In this document: positions 13,772-21,325 of the stretch, piece after piece
Position numbering within the stretch: the stretch's first letter is position 1
How the letters are laid out: each line of letters begins with the position of its first letter
NCBI GenBank assembly: GCA_905210905.1
Contig: CAJLYQ010000031.1
Coordinates: forward strand, 1 to 21,325
DNA: 21,325 nt
From: an uncultured Christensenella sp.
GTDB taxonomy: Bacteria; Bacillota; Clostridia; Christensenellales; DTU072
Direction: 5' to 3'
Program-made: the position numbers and the translations under genes
Notes under the pieces: model-generated
The model's database searches: none
Told to the model about the DNA's origin: nothing
What the model saw: only the letters and a program-made list of their open reading frames with translations

Positions 13772-15013
13772 ATGGACGTAAAAGCGGTTTGCGAAAACAC
13801 AAAAAAAGCGGCGAACGCTTTTTTTGCCGTAAAAACGGAACAAAAAAACAGACTTCTTACTAAAATTAAAGAAGTGGTACTTAACAACGCGGAAGAACTG
13901 AAAAGGATTAACGCGATTGACGTGGAAGAAGGCAAGAAAAACGGTTTGTGCGCGGCGTTTGTGGACAGACTGACGCTTACCGACGCAAGGATAAAGACGA
14001 TGTGCGACGGAATAGACGACGTAATCGCTCTTCCGGACTACGTCGGATTAGTCGAAGACCGCTATACGCTAAAGAACGGACTTGTCGTGGAAAAAGTTCA
14101 CGCTCCGCTCGGCGTAATAGGAATAATTTACGAATCCAGACCCAACGTTACGGTAGACGCGGCGATACTTTGTATCAAAAGCGGCAACGGCGTCGTGTTA
14201 AAGGGCGGAAAGGAAGCGATTAACAGTAACCGAAAACTCGTCGAACTTATGAAACAGGCGTTTGCCGAATGCGGAGAAAACGCGGATCTCGTAGGCTTTA
14301 TCGACAGCACGGACAGAGAAAAAACGATGGAAATGCTGCATGCCGGCGGACTCATAGACGTTATTATCCCGAGAGGCGGCGAAAAACTCAAAAAGTTCGT
14401 ATTAAAGGAAGCGGCAATGCCTGTAATTGCGTCAAGCGGTGGAAATTGTCACGTTTACGTAGAAAAAACGGCAGATTTCGATATGGCGAAAAAAGTCGTG
14501 CTTAACGCGAAAACCAGCCGTCCGTCGGTTTGCAACGCCGCGGAAACGTTGCTCGTCGACAGAGCGATAGCAGCGGAGTTTTTGCCCGATTGCCTTAATG
14601 TGTTAAGAGAAAAAGGCGTCGAGATAAGAGGAACGGAAGAAGTAAGGAAGATTTATCCGGTTGCCGAAGTCGTTCCGGACGAAGAGTTTTACGTCGAATA
14701 CGAAGATATGATCATTAAAGTCAAAATCGTAGAAAACGAAGAAGAAGCGGTAAAACATATCAACGAATACGGTACGAACCATAGCGAGGCGATAATAACA
14801 AGGGACGAAAAAGCGGCGGAATATTTTACGACGATGGTGGACGCAGGGTGCGTGTACGTTAACGCGTCAACGCGGTTTACCGACGGATACGAACTCGGAC
14901 TCGGCGCAGAAATGGGGATATCCACGCAAAAACTGCACGTCAGGGGTCCGATAGGGCTTAAAGAACTTACTTCCGTCAAGTACGTCGTAAAAGGCGACGG
15001 ACAAGTGAGATAA
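13772..15013 (+). CDS. proA: Glutamate-5-semialdehyde dehydrogenase (gamma-glutamyl phosphate reductase)
   Basis: ProA reduces gamma-glutamyl phosphate to glutamate-5-semialdehyde with NADPH, the second step of proline synthesis. The 413 residues have the standard length. Recognisable parts are APLGVIGIIYESRPNVTVDA (111-130), GNGVVLKGGKEAINSN (138-153), IDVIIPRGGEKL, SSGGNCHVYV (221-230), and the active-site cysteine in TSRPSVCNAAETLL (Cys254). The RBS (gagg) lies inside the end of yebC, and the 5-base gap points to coupled translation. The partner gene proB, which makes the substrate, is not in the window; in many bacteria it sits next to proA. A terminator follows. Confidence 0.97.
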   Translation: MDVKAVCENTKKAANAFFAVKTEQKNRLLTKIKEVVLNNAEELKRINAIDVEEGKKNGLCAAFVDRLTLTDARIKTMCDGIDDVIALPDYVGLVEDRYTLKNGLVVEKVHAPLGVIGIIYESRPNVTVDAAILCIKSGNGVVLKGGKEAINSNRKLVELMKQAFAECGENADLVGFIDSTDREKTMEMLHAGGLIDVIIPRGGEKLKKFVLKEAAMPVIASSGGNCHVYVEKTADFDMAKKVVLNAKTSRPSVCNAAETLLVDRAIAAEFLPDCLNVLREKGVEIRGTEEVRKIYPVAEVVPDEEFYVEYEDMIIKVKIVENEEEAVKHINEYGTNHSEAIITRDEKAAEYFTTMVDAGCVYVNASTRFTDGYELGLGAEMGISTQKLHVRGPIGLKELTSVKYVVKGDGQVR

Positions 15014-15030
15014 ATAAAAATTTCGTAAAA

Positions 15031-15057
15031 CCCGTTTTTCAACAGAAAAACGGGCTT
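15031..15057 (+). terminator. Terminator after proA
   Basis: A perfect 10-bp stem (cccgtttttc / gaaaaacggg) has the tetraloop aaca and is followed by cttt. It separates the methyltransferase-yebC-proA unit from the phosphofructokinase operon. Confidence 0.8.
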
Positions 15058-15064
15058 TAATAAT

Positions 15065-15093
15065 TTGATAGCATAATTAAATTGTGATATAAT
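15065..15093 (+). promoter_or_regulatory. Extended -10 promoter of the phosphofructokinase operon
   Basis: TTGATA (15065-15070), a 17-bp spacer and consensus TATAAT (15088-15093), with the extended -10 TGa at 15085-15087. The pfkA ATG is 49 bases downstream. No other promoter or terminator is seen up to 21151, so it probably drives five genes. Confidence 0.8.
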
Positions 15094-15142
15094 TTGAAAT
15101 AATATTTACAAATGAAGATATACGTTTATGCGGAGATAGAAG

Positions 15143-16126
15143 ATGAGCAAAAATAAAATAGAAAAAATAGGCATTTTGACCAGCGGCGGGGATGCGCCGG
15201 GTATGAACGCGGCTATAAGAGCGGTTGTTCGTTGTGCGTCGGCGGCAGGAATAGAATGTTACGGAATTGACGACGGTTACACCGGGCTTATCGACGGAGA
15301 AGTTCACAAAATAGATTCGAGGTTCGTTTCGGATACCGTTCAGAAAGGGGGTACGATTTTGCGTACTTCGCGTTGTCCGGAATTTCTTGAAAAAGAGTAC
15401 AGATTAAAAGCGTACGAAGTTTTGCAAGCGTACGGTATCGGCGGACTTGTCGTAATAGGCGGAGGAGGCTCGCTTGCCGGAATGAGCGAGTTTTATAAAG
15501 ATTTCGGCGTGCCTTGCGTTGGGCTTCCCGGGACGATAGACAACGACCTTGCTTACACGGATTTCACGCTCGGATTCGACACGGCGGTAAACACGGTCAT
15601 AAGCGCGATAAACAACATCAGGGATACGATGACCGCACATAACCGCGCCTGTATAATCGAAGTTATGGGAAGACACTGCGGAGATATTGCTTTGTATGCG
15701 GGCATATCGGGCGGTGCGGAAATTATTCTCGTACCCGAAATTCCTTTTGACATCAAAGAAATCGCGAAAACGATAAAACTTGACAGAATAAAAGGAAAGA
15801 AATCGGTAATTATCGTCCTTGCCGAAGGAGTTTGCAGTTGTGTAGAACTCAAAGAAAAATTGCTTGCGGAAGTTGACGAAATACAGATAAGAACGGTTAA
15901 ACTCGGATATATTCAACGCGGAGGAATGCCGTCGATGAGCGACAGAGTGCTTGCCGCAAGGTGCGGAGCGCGCGCAATCGAACTGTTTATGAAAGGAGAT
16001 TGCGGCGGCAGGGCGATAGGAATAAAAGAAAACAAAATAATAGACATCGATATCGAAGACGCGCTTAAATGCGAAAGAAAATTCGATACGGAGTTGTACG
16101 ATATAGCAAAAAAATTAGGGAAATAA
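15143..16126 (+). CDS. pfkA: ATP-type 6-phosphofructokinase with an altered Mg-ATP motif
   Basis: PfkA phosphorylates fructose 6-phosphate to fructose 1,6-bisphosphate, the committed step of glycolysis. The 327 residues match the short bacterial ATP-type enzyme: LTSGGDAPGMNAAIR (12-26), TSRCPEF (75-81), the catalytic PGTIDND (129-135) with the ATP-type Gly before TIDND, EVMGRHCGD, and GYIQRGG. The unusual point is the motif that is normally GGDGS: here it reads GGGGS (106-110). The aspartate equivalent to E. coli Asp103, which helps hold Mg-ATP, is Gly108 (codon gga), two base changes from an Asp codon. The enzyme may be weakened, use another metal arrangement or serve a regulatory role. It is followed 16 bases on by a PPi-type enzyme. 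RBS cggag. Confidence 0.93.
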   Translation: MSKNKIEKIGILTSGGDAPGMNAAIRAVVRCASAAGIECYGIDDGYTGLIDGEVHKIDSRFVSDTVQKGGTILRTSRCPEFLEKEYRLKAYEVLQAYGIGGLVVIGGGGSLAGMSEFYKDFGVPCVGLPGTIDNDLAYTDFTLGFDTAVNTVISAINNIRDTMTAHNRACIIEVMGRHCGDIALYAGISGGAEIILVPEIPFDIKEIAKTIKLDRIKGKKSVIIVLAEGVCSCVELKEKLLAEVDEIQIRTVKLGYIQRGGMPSMSDRVLAARCGARAIELFMKGDCGGRAIGIKENKIIDIDIEDALKCERKFDTELYDIAKKLGK

Positions 16127-16142
16127 GAAACGGAGGCATAAA

Positions 16143-17393
16143 ATGAAAAATTTAGTCGGAGCATGTATGTTCGGACAGTCGGGCGGACCGACGTCGGTTA
16201 TTAACTCGAGCGCGGCAGGCGTTTTTATCGAAGCGTTGGCTCAGAAAAACATTACTAAAGTTTACGGCGCGGCGAACGGTATTCAGGGTATTTTAACGGA
16301 AAACTTCTACGATATGGGACAGGAAGACGAGAAAGAACTTTATCTTCTCAAAAACACGCCTTCTTCCGCTCTCGGCTCGGTCAGATATAAACTTAAAAGT
16401 GCGGACGTTGACGAAACCGATTATAAAAGAATTCTCGAAGTGTTCAAAAAATATAACGTAAGATACTTCTTCTATAACGGCGGAAACGACAGTATGGATA
16501 CTTGCAACAAAATAAGCAAATATCTTCTTAAGAGCGGATACGAATGTAACATTATCGGCGTACCGAAGACGATCGACAACGATCTTTACGGAACCGACCA
16601 TTGCCCGGGATACGGCAGCGCGGCAAAATACGTCGCTACCACGATGATGGAAATGTATCTCGACGCTACCGTTTACGACAAAGGACAAATTACCATCGTA
16701 GAAATAATGGGTCGTAACGCAGGTTGGCTTACCGCGGCAAGCGCGCTTGCTTCGTACAAAGGACTCGGACCCGATCTTATCTATCTGCCCGAACAACCTT
16801 TCGACGTTGAGAAATTCCTTAAACAGGTTAAAGAAGTTGCGGACAACAACAAAGGAAAATGTATCGTAGCGCTCAGCGAAGGTATCAAAACCGCAGACGG
16901 ACAATACGTAGTCGAAGCGATCGCATCCGCTTCCGCGTCGAAAGACAGTTTCGGTCATACGCAACTGGGCGGTGTAGCGGCGACGCTTGCAAATCTCGTA
17001 AAAGAGAAAATCGGCGGTAAAGTAAGAGCCGTCGAGTTCAGTCTGATGCAGAGATGCGGAGCGCACCTTGCAAGCAAAACGGACGTCGAAGAAGCGTTTG
17101 AGGCAGGCAGAACCGCAGTTCGCAGCGCCTGCGAAGGCAACACCGATAAAATGGTCGTGTTCGAAAGACAACCCGGAAAAGAATACAAAATCGAATACAA
17201 ACTGATGAACATCGAACTTGCGGCAAACACCGAAAAGAAGATACCCGACAGTTGGATACTTCCCGACAACAAGGGACTCAGTCAGGAGTTTATTGATTAC
17301 GCGCTTCCCCTTATACAAGGAGATTCCAAAGCGCCGCTCGAAGACGGATTGCCGAGATTTGCACGTCTTAAAAAAGTAAAGGTACAGGCTTAA
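16143..17393 (+). CDS. pfp: Pyrophosphate-type phosphofructokinase
   Basis: This family interconverts fructose 6-phosphate and fructose 1,6-bisphosphate, usually with pyrophosphate as phosphoryl donor, a reversible step. The 416 residues are longer than PfkA, as expected for the clostridial group. FGQSGGPTSVINSSAAG opens the protein. The donor-selective positions are Asp116 in GGNDS (113-117) and Lys142 in PKTIDND (141-147). Asp and Lys here are the PPi-type pair, where ATP enzymes have Gly and Gly. IVEIMGRNAGWLTAASAL binds sugar phosphate. Asn replaces the first Asp of GGDDS, which I recall as common in this group. Donor use should be treated as a prediction. It has a strong RBS (ggagg) and sits between pfkA and a membrane-protein gene that starts 3 bases after its stop. 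Confidence 0.9.
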   Translation: MKNLVGACMFGQSGGPTSVINSSAAGVFIEALAQKNITKVYGAANGIQGILTENFYDMGQEDEKELYLLKNTPSSALGSVRYKLKSADVDETDYKRILEVFKKYNVRYFFYNGGNDSMDTCNKISKYLLKSGYECNIIGVPKTIDNDLYGTDHCPGYGSAAKYVATTMMEMYLDATVYDKGQITIVEIMGRNAGWLTAASALASYKGLGPDLIYLPEQPFDVEKFLKQVKEVADNNKGKCIVALSEGIKTADGQYVVEAIASASASKDSFGHTQLGGVAATLANLVKEKIGGKVRAVEFSLMQRCGAHLASKTDVEEAFEAGRTAVRSACEGNTDKMVVFERQPGKEYKIEYKLMNIELAANTEKKIPDSWILPDNKGLSQEFIDYALPLIQGDSKAPLEDGLPRFARLKKVKVQA

Positions 17394-17396
17394 AGA

Positions 17397-18275
17397 GTGA
17401 AAAAAGAGAAAATAAGCGCAAAAAAAGAACCTATCGAAAACAATTCCGAAACGAAAGCGGAAGAAAAAAAGCGGTTTAAGCCGACAAAAAAAATGCTTGC
17501 GATCATCGCAAGCGTTTGCGCTGTTTTGATAATAGCGGCGGTTGCCATTCCGATAGGAATAATTTTCGGGAACAAGAAAACAGTTCCCGCGCCTTATTTT
17601 GTCGATTTTAACGAAGAAAAAGACTATTATATCCGTATAAGATGGAATAAAATCCGCGGAGCGAACGCATATAGTTACGTTTATTGCTACGGCAATCCGG
17701 AAGAAACGGACGAAAGCAATTACGTTGAAGGAAGAACGCAAAACACCGTTACTTCCGTTCCCAGACACAAAGGTATTGTGGCGTTCAGGGTAAAAGCGGA
17801 GATTACGGGAGAGAACACTTCGTATTCCGAATGGGTAAAACTCGACGTTCCGGCGTGGAAACTTGAAAAACCCATAGTTACGATAACCGATAAAATGTCG
17901 GTTTCTTGGGTAGCGTCTACGTTTAATGCGGACGATAAAACCTACGATGTAAAGTCGTATGCGTGCGAGATATTGATTGACGGTGAAAGCGTGTTGGAAA
18001 ACTTCACGGTTTCGTCTTCGTCGATCGAGTTCGGCAATTTTATTTATAAAGCGCTCGGAAACGAAGAAAAAGTTCAGAATTACAACCTTCACGGAACTTG
18101 GACGGATATAACGATTACGGTTAAAGTAAAAGCGCTCGCGTACGAACTTTTTGCCGGCAGTCCCATTACGACGCCGCAGAAACCGTACGACGTATTGTTA
18201 AACGTATACGAAGACAGCGACTATTACGAACAGACCGTAACTATTACGGAAGATATTTATAACGGTTTGAAATAA
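17397..18275 (+). CDS. Membrane-anchored protein with FN3-like region, unknown function
   Basis: The 292-residue product has a 32-residue charged cytoplasmic N-terminus and one hydrophobic helix (about 33-58, LAIIASVCAVLIIAAVAIPI). An extracytoplasmic part follows. Residues 64-150 look like a fibronectin type III fold (YYIRIRWNKIRGANAYSYVY, then FRVKAEITG and YSEWVKLDV). A second beta-rich segment runs to about 265. No enzyme motif or sorting signal is seen. The start is GTG at 17397, only 3 bases after the pfp stop, with a poor RBS (aaagg). Translation probably depends on coupling to pfp. The next in-frame ATG falls at the start of the helix and is less likely. Its place between glycolysis and typA gives no functional clue. 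Confidence 0.75.
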   Translation: MKKEKISAKKEPIENNSETKAEEKKRFKPTKKMLAIIASVCAVLIIAAVAIPIGIIFGNKKTVPAPYFVDFNEEKDYYIRIRWNKIRGANAYSYVYCYGNPEETDESNYVEGRTQNTVTSVPRHKGIVAFRVKAEITGENTSYSEWVKLDVPAWKLEKPIVTITDKMSVSWVASTFNADDKTYDVKSYACEILIDGESVLENFTVSSSSIEFGNFIYKALGNEEKVQNYNLHGTWTDITITVKVKALAYELFAGSPITTPQKPYDVLLNVYEDSDYYEQTVTITEDIYNGLK

Positions 18276-18290
18276 ATGGAGTAAGAGCAA

Positions 18291-20114
18291 ATGAAAAGAG
18301 AAGATTTGCGTAATATAGCGATTATAGCGCACGTTGACCACGGTAAAACCACTCTCGTCGACGCGATGCTTAAACAAGGCGGAATTTTCAGGGACAATCA
18401 GTCCGTTCCTACCTGCGTAATGGACAATAACGCACTCGAAAGAGAACGCGGAATTACCATTCTCGCAAAAAACACTTCGGCCTATTATAAAGATATAAAA
18501 ATCAATATCGTCGACACCCCCGGACACGCGGATTTCGGCGGCGAAGTCGAACGTGTTCTTAAAATGATAAACGGCGTCGTACTGCTCGTAGACGCATACG
18601 AAGGGCCTATGCCGCAAACGAGATTCGTTTTGCAAAAAGCCCTTGAAATGAACCATAAAATCATTATTTGTATAAACAAAATTGACAAACCCGGCGCAAG
18701 ATGCGACGAAGTTCTTAACGAAGTTTACGACTTGCTTTTGGAACTTAACGCCACGGAAGAACAACTTTACAGCCCGGTCGTTTATTGCAGCGGAAGGGCA
18801 GGGACGGCAACCCTTTCTCTCGACGAAGAAGGCAAAGACCTAGTTCCGCTTTTCGAAACGATAATTTCGCATATCGATCCGCCGGAAGGCGACGAAACCG
18901 CGCCTTTGCAAGTGCTTGTTTCCGCAATCGATTACAACGATTACGTCGGAAGAATAGCGATAGGAAGAATAGAACGCGGCGTAATGAGAGCAAACAGGGA
19001 AGTAGTCGTCTGCAATTACCATACCGACGAAAAATACCGCGGAAAAATAACGAATATTTATCAGTTTGCCGGACTTAACAAAACTACGGTCGATTCCGCA
19101 ATGGTAGGCGATATCGTAAGTTTCAGCGGCTTGGAAAACATAACTATAGGCGAAACGGTTTGCGATCCTGCGGACGTAACCCCCATTCCTTTCGTAAAAA
19201 TAAGCGAACCTACCTTGCAGATGTCTTTCTCTGTAAACGACAGTCCGTTTGCCGGCAAAGAAGGCAAATACGTTACGAGCAGACACTTGCGCGCAAGACT
19301 TATGAAAGAACTCCTTAAAGACGTTTCTCTTAAAGTTACGGAAAAGTCGAGCGACGAATTTATCGTAAGCGGCAGAGGCGAAATTCACCTGTCCATTCTT
19401 ATGGAAACTATGAGAAGAGAAGGCTACGAATTTCAGGTAAGCACGCCGCAGGTAATCAACAAGGTTATTGACGGCGTACTTTGCGAGCCTATGGAAAAAT
19501 TATTCATCGACGTACCCGACACCTGCATTGGTTCGGTAATGGAGGATATGGGCAGACGTCAGGGCGAACTGATCACTATGAATCCGCTCGGCACGAGAAC
19601 CAAACTCGAATTTTCGATTCCTGCAAGAGGACTTTTGGGATACCGTAACGACTTTATGACGGAAACGCGCGGCGAAGGTGTAATGAGCAGTATATTTACC
19701 GGCTACGAACCGCTTAAAGGCAGCGTTCCGCGCCGTCCTTACGGCGCACTCGTTGCGTGGGAAACCGGCGAAGCGGTAACGTACGGATTGTTTAACGCTC
19801 AAGGCAGAGGACAACTTTTCATCGGACCCGGAACGCCCGTGTATGCAGGTATGGTCGTGGGTTATTCTCCCAAACAAGAAGACATACCCGTAAACGTATG
19901 TAAGAAAAAACACGTAACGAATATGCGTGCTGCCGGAAGCGACGAAGCGTTGACGCTGGAAACGCCCAGAAGGTTCAGTCTGGAAGAATGTATAGAATTC
20001 CTTTCTACCGACGAGATGCTCGAAGTCACGCCTAAGAGTCTGAGAATAAGAAAAACCATTCTCGACCATTCGGAAAGAATGAGAAAATTGTCTAGAGAAA
20101 AGAACGGAAATTAA
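18291..20114 (+). CDS. typA: Ribosome-binding GTPase TypA/BipA
   Basis: TypA is a translational GTPase related to EF-G and LepA that binds the ribosome and supports 50S assembly and growth under cold or other stress. The 607 residues match the family. G motifs are visible in the first 165 residues: AHVDHGKT (13-20), RGITI (53-57), DTPGH (75-79), NKID (129-132) and SGRAG. Domain II follows (RIAIGRIERGVM). Then come domains III and V with GRGEIHLSILMETMRREGYE, and the TypA-specific C-terminal domain with ARGLLGYRNDF and AQGRGQLFIGPGTPVY. The ATG 18291 follows ggag with 15 bases from the preceding stop. It is the fourth gene of the operon that starts with pfkA. Confidence 0.98.
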   Translation: MKREDLRNIAIIAHVDHGKTTLVDAMLKQGGIFRDNQSVPTCVMDNNALERERGITILAKNTSAYYKDIKINIVDTPGHADFGGEVERVLKMINGVVLLVDAYEGPMPQTRFVLQKALEMNHKIIICINKIDKPGARCDEVLNEVYDLLLELNATEEQLYSPVVYCSGRAGTATLSLDEEGKDLVPLFETIISHIDPPEGDETAPLQVLVSAIDYNDYVGRIAIGRIERGVMRANREVVVCNYHTDEKYRGKITNIYQFAGLNKTTVDSAMVGDIVSFSGLENITIGETVCDPADVTPIPFVKISEPTLQMSFSVNDSPFAGKEGKYVTSRHLRARLMKELLKDVSLKVTEKSSDEFIVSGRGEIHLSILMETMRREGYEFQVSTPQVINKVIDGVLCEPMEKLFIDVPDTCIGSVMEDMGRRQGELITMNPLGTRTKLEFSIPARGLLGYRNDFMTETRGEGVMSSIFTGYEPLKGSVPRRPYGALVAWETGEAVTYGLFNAQGRGQLFIGPGTPVYAGMVVGYSPKQEDIPVNVCKKKHVTNMRAAGSDEALTLETPRRFSLEECIEFLSTDEMLEVTPKSLRIRKTILDHSERMRKLSREKNGN

Positions 20115-20131
20115 CGATAAAGGAGAACAAA

Positions 20132-21151
20132 ATGGCGAAGCAGAAAAAGAGTTTCGGAATGCTTGAAAAACTCGATCTTTGTCCGGAATACCGTGAAGAC
20201 GGCGGCAAAACGCCCGAAGTGGAGATCGGAAGATTTAAGTACTTCAAAGAAGTATCCAAACGCAGAAACAGTCCGCTTTTGATAGCGAATCTCATGTTTT
20301 TGCTGTTCCTTATCCCCGTACTCGTATTATTCGTGTTGCTGGAAGTTTATCAAGGCACCGAATCGATAGCGTACAGAATGACGAAAACGAGCGAAATTCC
20401 GTATTTGCTGTCGGGTATAGGTTTCGGAATGAGCGATTCAACGGCAACCGCTTTGGACGTTAAAATGAACATACTTAACGTATACTACATCATTTTTGCG
20501 GCGCTCGGCGTATGTGCTTTTATTATGAGCATAGGACTCGGAGGAATGACCGGTTTGTCTGCTAAATTTATTATCGGCGATTCGTTTGCGTCGAAGAAAG
20601 ACAACTACGGAAACGACGTTCCTAAGGCGATTAAAGAGTTTTTTAAGGGTGTAAAAAGAACGTGGAAAGGGATGCTTGTCGTCGGTGCGTTTTTCCTGGT
20701 TTTGTTCGCAGGAATAGCAAACGTGTTTGTTTATTTTGTGGGCGAATACTGGAAAAAAGAAGCAAATGCAGGACACTGGATTATGGTGATTTTTGCGGCG
20801 ATAGCGGCACTTTTTATACTTATGTATCTCGTCCATTTAATCCCGTCGATTGCTCTTTACGATCAGCCGCTTAAAGGCAAAATGAAAAACTCCGCAATTC
20901 TTACGATACAAATGTTCGTTCAAACTTTGCTTATTGCGCTTATTTTGAGCCTTCCTTTCGTGATTATGGCGGTTTTACCCCTTGCGGCAATGGTCGTAGT
21001 GATAGCGGTAATGCTGTGTTTCGGAAGCAAATGGTATACGCTTTCCCTTTGCAATTACGAGCAGTATATATCCGAAAAAATCATTACGCCCCTGTATAAT
21101 TACAAGTGCGGAAAAAAACAACCTAAAGCCAAAAATAAACAAAAAAGATAA
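20132..21151 (+). CDS. Multi-pass membrane protein, unknown function
   Basis: The 339 residues start with a charged cytoplasmic stretch of about 45. Hydrophobic segments lie at about 48-71, 113-141, 180-206, 215-240 and 258-298 (long enough for two helices). A very basic tail (KKQPKAKNKQKR) ends the protein, giving five or six membrane spans. The loop between the second and third spans holds KAIKEFFKGVKRTWKG, an amphipathic basic stretch typical of the cytosolic side. The overall pattern recalls DUF624/YesL-like proteins, but I cannot confirm a family. There is no transporter or enzyme motif. A strong RBS (aaaggag) and a 17-base gap place it in the typA operon, whose terminator follows at 21200. 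Confidence 0.75.
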   Translation: MAKQKKSFGMLEKLDLCPEYREDGGKTPEVEIGRFKYFKEVSKRRNSPLLIANLMFLLFLIPVLVLFVLLEVYQGTESIAYRMTKTSEIPYLLSGIGFGMSDSTATALDVKMNILNVYYIIFAALGVCAFIMSIGLGGMTGLSAKFIIGDSFASKKDNYGNDVPKAIKEFFKGVKRTWKGMLVVGAFFLVLFAGIANVFVYFVGEYWKKEANAGHWIMVIFAAIAALFILMYLVHLIPSIALYDQPLKGKMKNSAILTIQMFVQTLLIALILSLPFVIMAVLPLAAMVVVIAVMLCFGSKWYTLSLCNYEQYISEKIITPLYNYKCGKKQPKAKNKQKR

Positions 21152-21199
21152 ACGCAAAACCTACCGCTTTTTTCAAAATATTAACAAATAAATAAAGAT

Positions 21200-21262
21200 A
21201 TCCCTTTCGCTGTTTTTATCGGATTACGTACCGATTTATGACGGCAGAAGGGATTTTTATTT
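21200..21262 (+). terminator. Operon-end hairpin with nested inner stem
   Basis: atccctt (21200-21206) pairs with aagggat (21248-21254), followed by T-rich ttttattttg. Inside the 41-base loop, atcgg and ccgat form a second stem, and ctg/cag can extend the outer one. It probably ends the pfkA-to-membrane-protein operon. The long structured loop is more than a simple terminator needs. Confidence 0.55.
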
Positions 21263-21300
21263 TGTTTATTCGGATCGGAAGAATATTCGGGCGAACCCTA

Positions 21301-21325
21301 TTGACAAAAGTTATTATATTATTAT
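21301..21325 (+). promoter_or_regulatory. Promoter cut by the right window edge
   Basis: Consensus TTGACA (21301-21306) is followed by A+T-rich sequence. With a 16-bp spacer the -10 box would begin tat at 21323, truncated by the edge. It would drive a gene to the right of the window. Confidence 0.4.

Noticed and set aside
16293..18092. A 599-codon open frame on the minus strand, across pfp and its downstream neighbour
   Set aside because: It is antisense to two well-supported genes, has no RBS or recognisable domain, and its product is rich in Phe, Arg and Val as expected from reversed codons of biased genes.
1..21325. A hidden defence, phage or mobile system
   Set aside because: No integrase, transposase, nuclease, methylase-restriction pair, toxin-antitoxin pair or tRNA-linked attachment site was found. 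Gene content is housekeeping plus surface proteins.

Overview
The window looks like chromosomal DNA from an uncultured anaerobic Firmicute of the Clostridia type. The evidence is strong AGGAGG-like ribosome binding sites, sigma-A promoters with 17-bp spacers, short intrinsic terminators, a clostridial-type MurG, a GGNDS/PKTIDND pyrophosphate-type phosphofructokinase, and gut-type surface proteins built from InlB-B and GLUG repeats. A gut Christensenellales-like lineage is a guess from style only. Of 18 protein genes, 17 end in TAA, one in TAG and none in TGA.

Layout. (1) 1-2153, plus strand: the 3' part of a large surface protein (InlB-B repeats then GLUG repeats), then a 99-aa unknown protein, closed by a hairpin shared with the facing cluster. 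(2) 2173-5249, minus strand: promoter, a broken small membrane-protein gene, a stand-alone murG, and a membrane-anchored extracytoplasmic protein. (3) 5300-10961, plus strand: a serine hydrolase, an 892-aa GLUG-type lipoprotein and thrS, apparently one operon. (4) 10938-12244: infC-rpmI-rplT with its own promoter, a leader carrying an intrinsic terminator, and an AUU start for infC. (5) 12263-15054: SpoU-family RNA methyltransferase, yebC and proA. (6) 15065-21262: a five-gene operon with a strong extended -10 promoter, holding an ATP-type phosphofructokinase, a PPi-type phosphofructokinase, a membrane-anchored FN3-like protein, typA and a multi-pass membrane protein. A new promoter begins at the right edge.

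How the genes work together. Most of the window is housekeeping: translation (ThrRS, IF3, L35, L20, rRNA/tRNA methylation, YebC, TypA), glycolysis (two phosphofructokinases), proline synthesis and peptidoglycan synthesis. Surface and envelope proteins are interleaved with it.

I found no CRISPR array, transposase, phage module or obvious defence system. The points most worth a second look are: the first phosphofructokinase, which has Gly where the Mg-ATP aspartate normally sits, directly upstream of a PPi-type enzyme; the infC control region, with a promoter inside a hairpin, an attenuator-like hairpin and an AUU start; a recently broken membrane-protein gene that keeps its promoter and RBS; and young, nearly identical DNA repeats in the surface protein gene.
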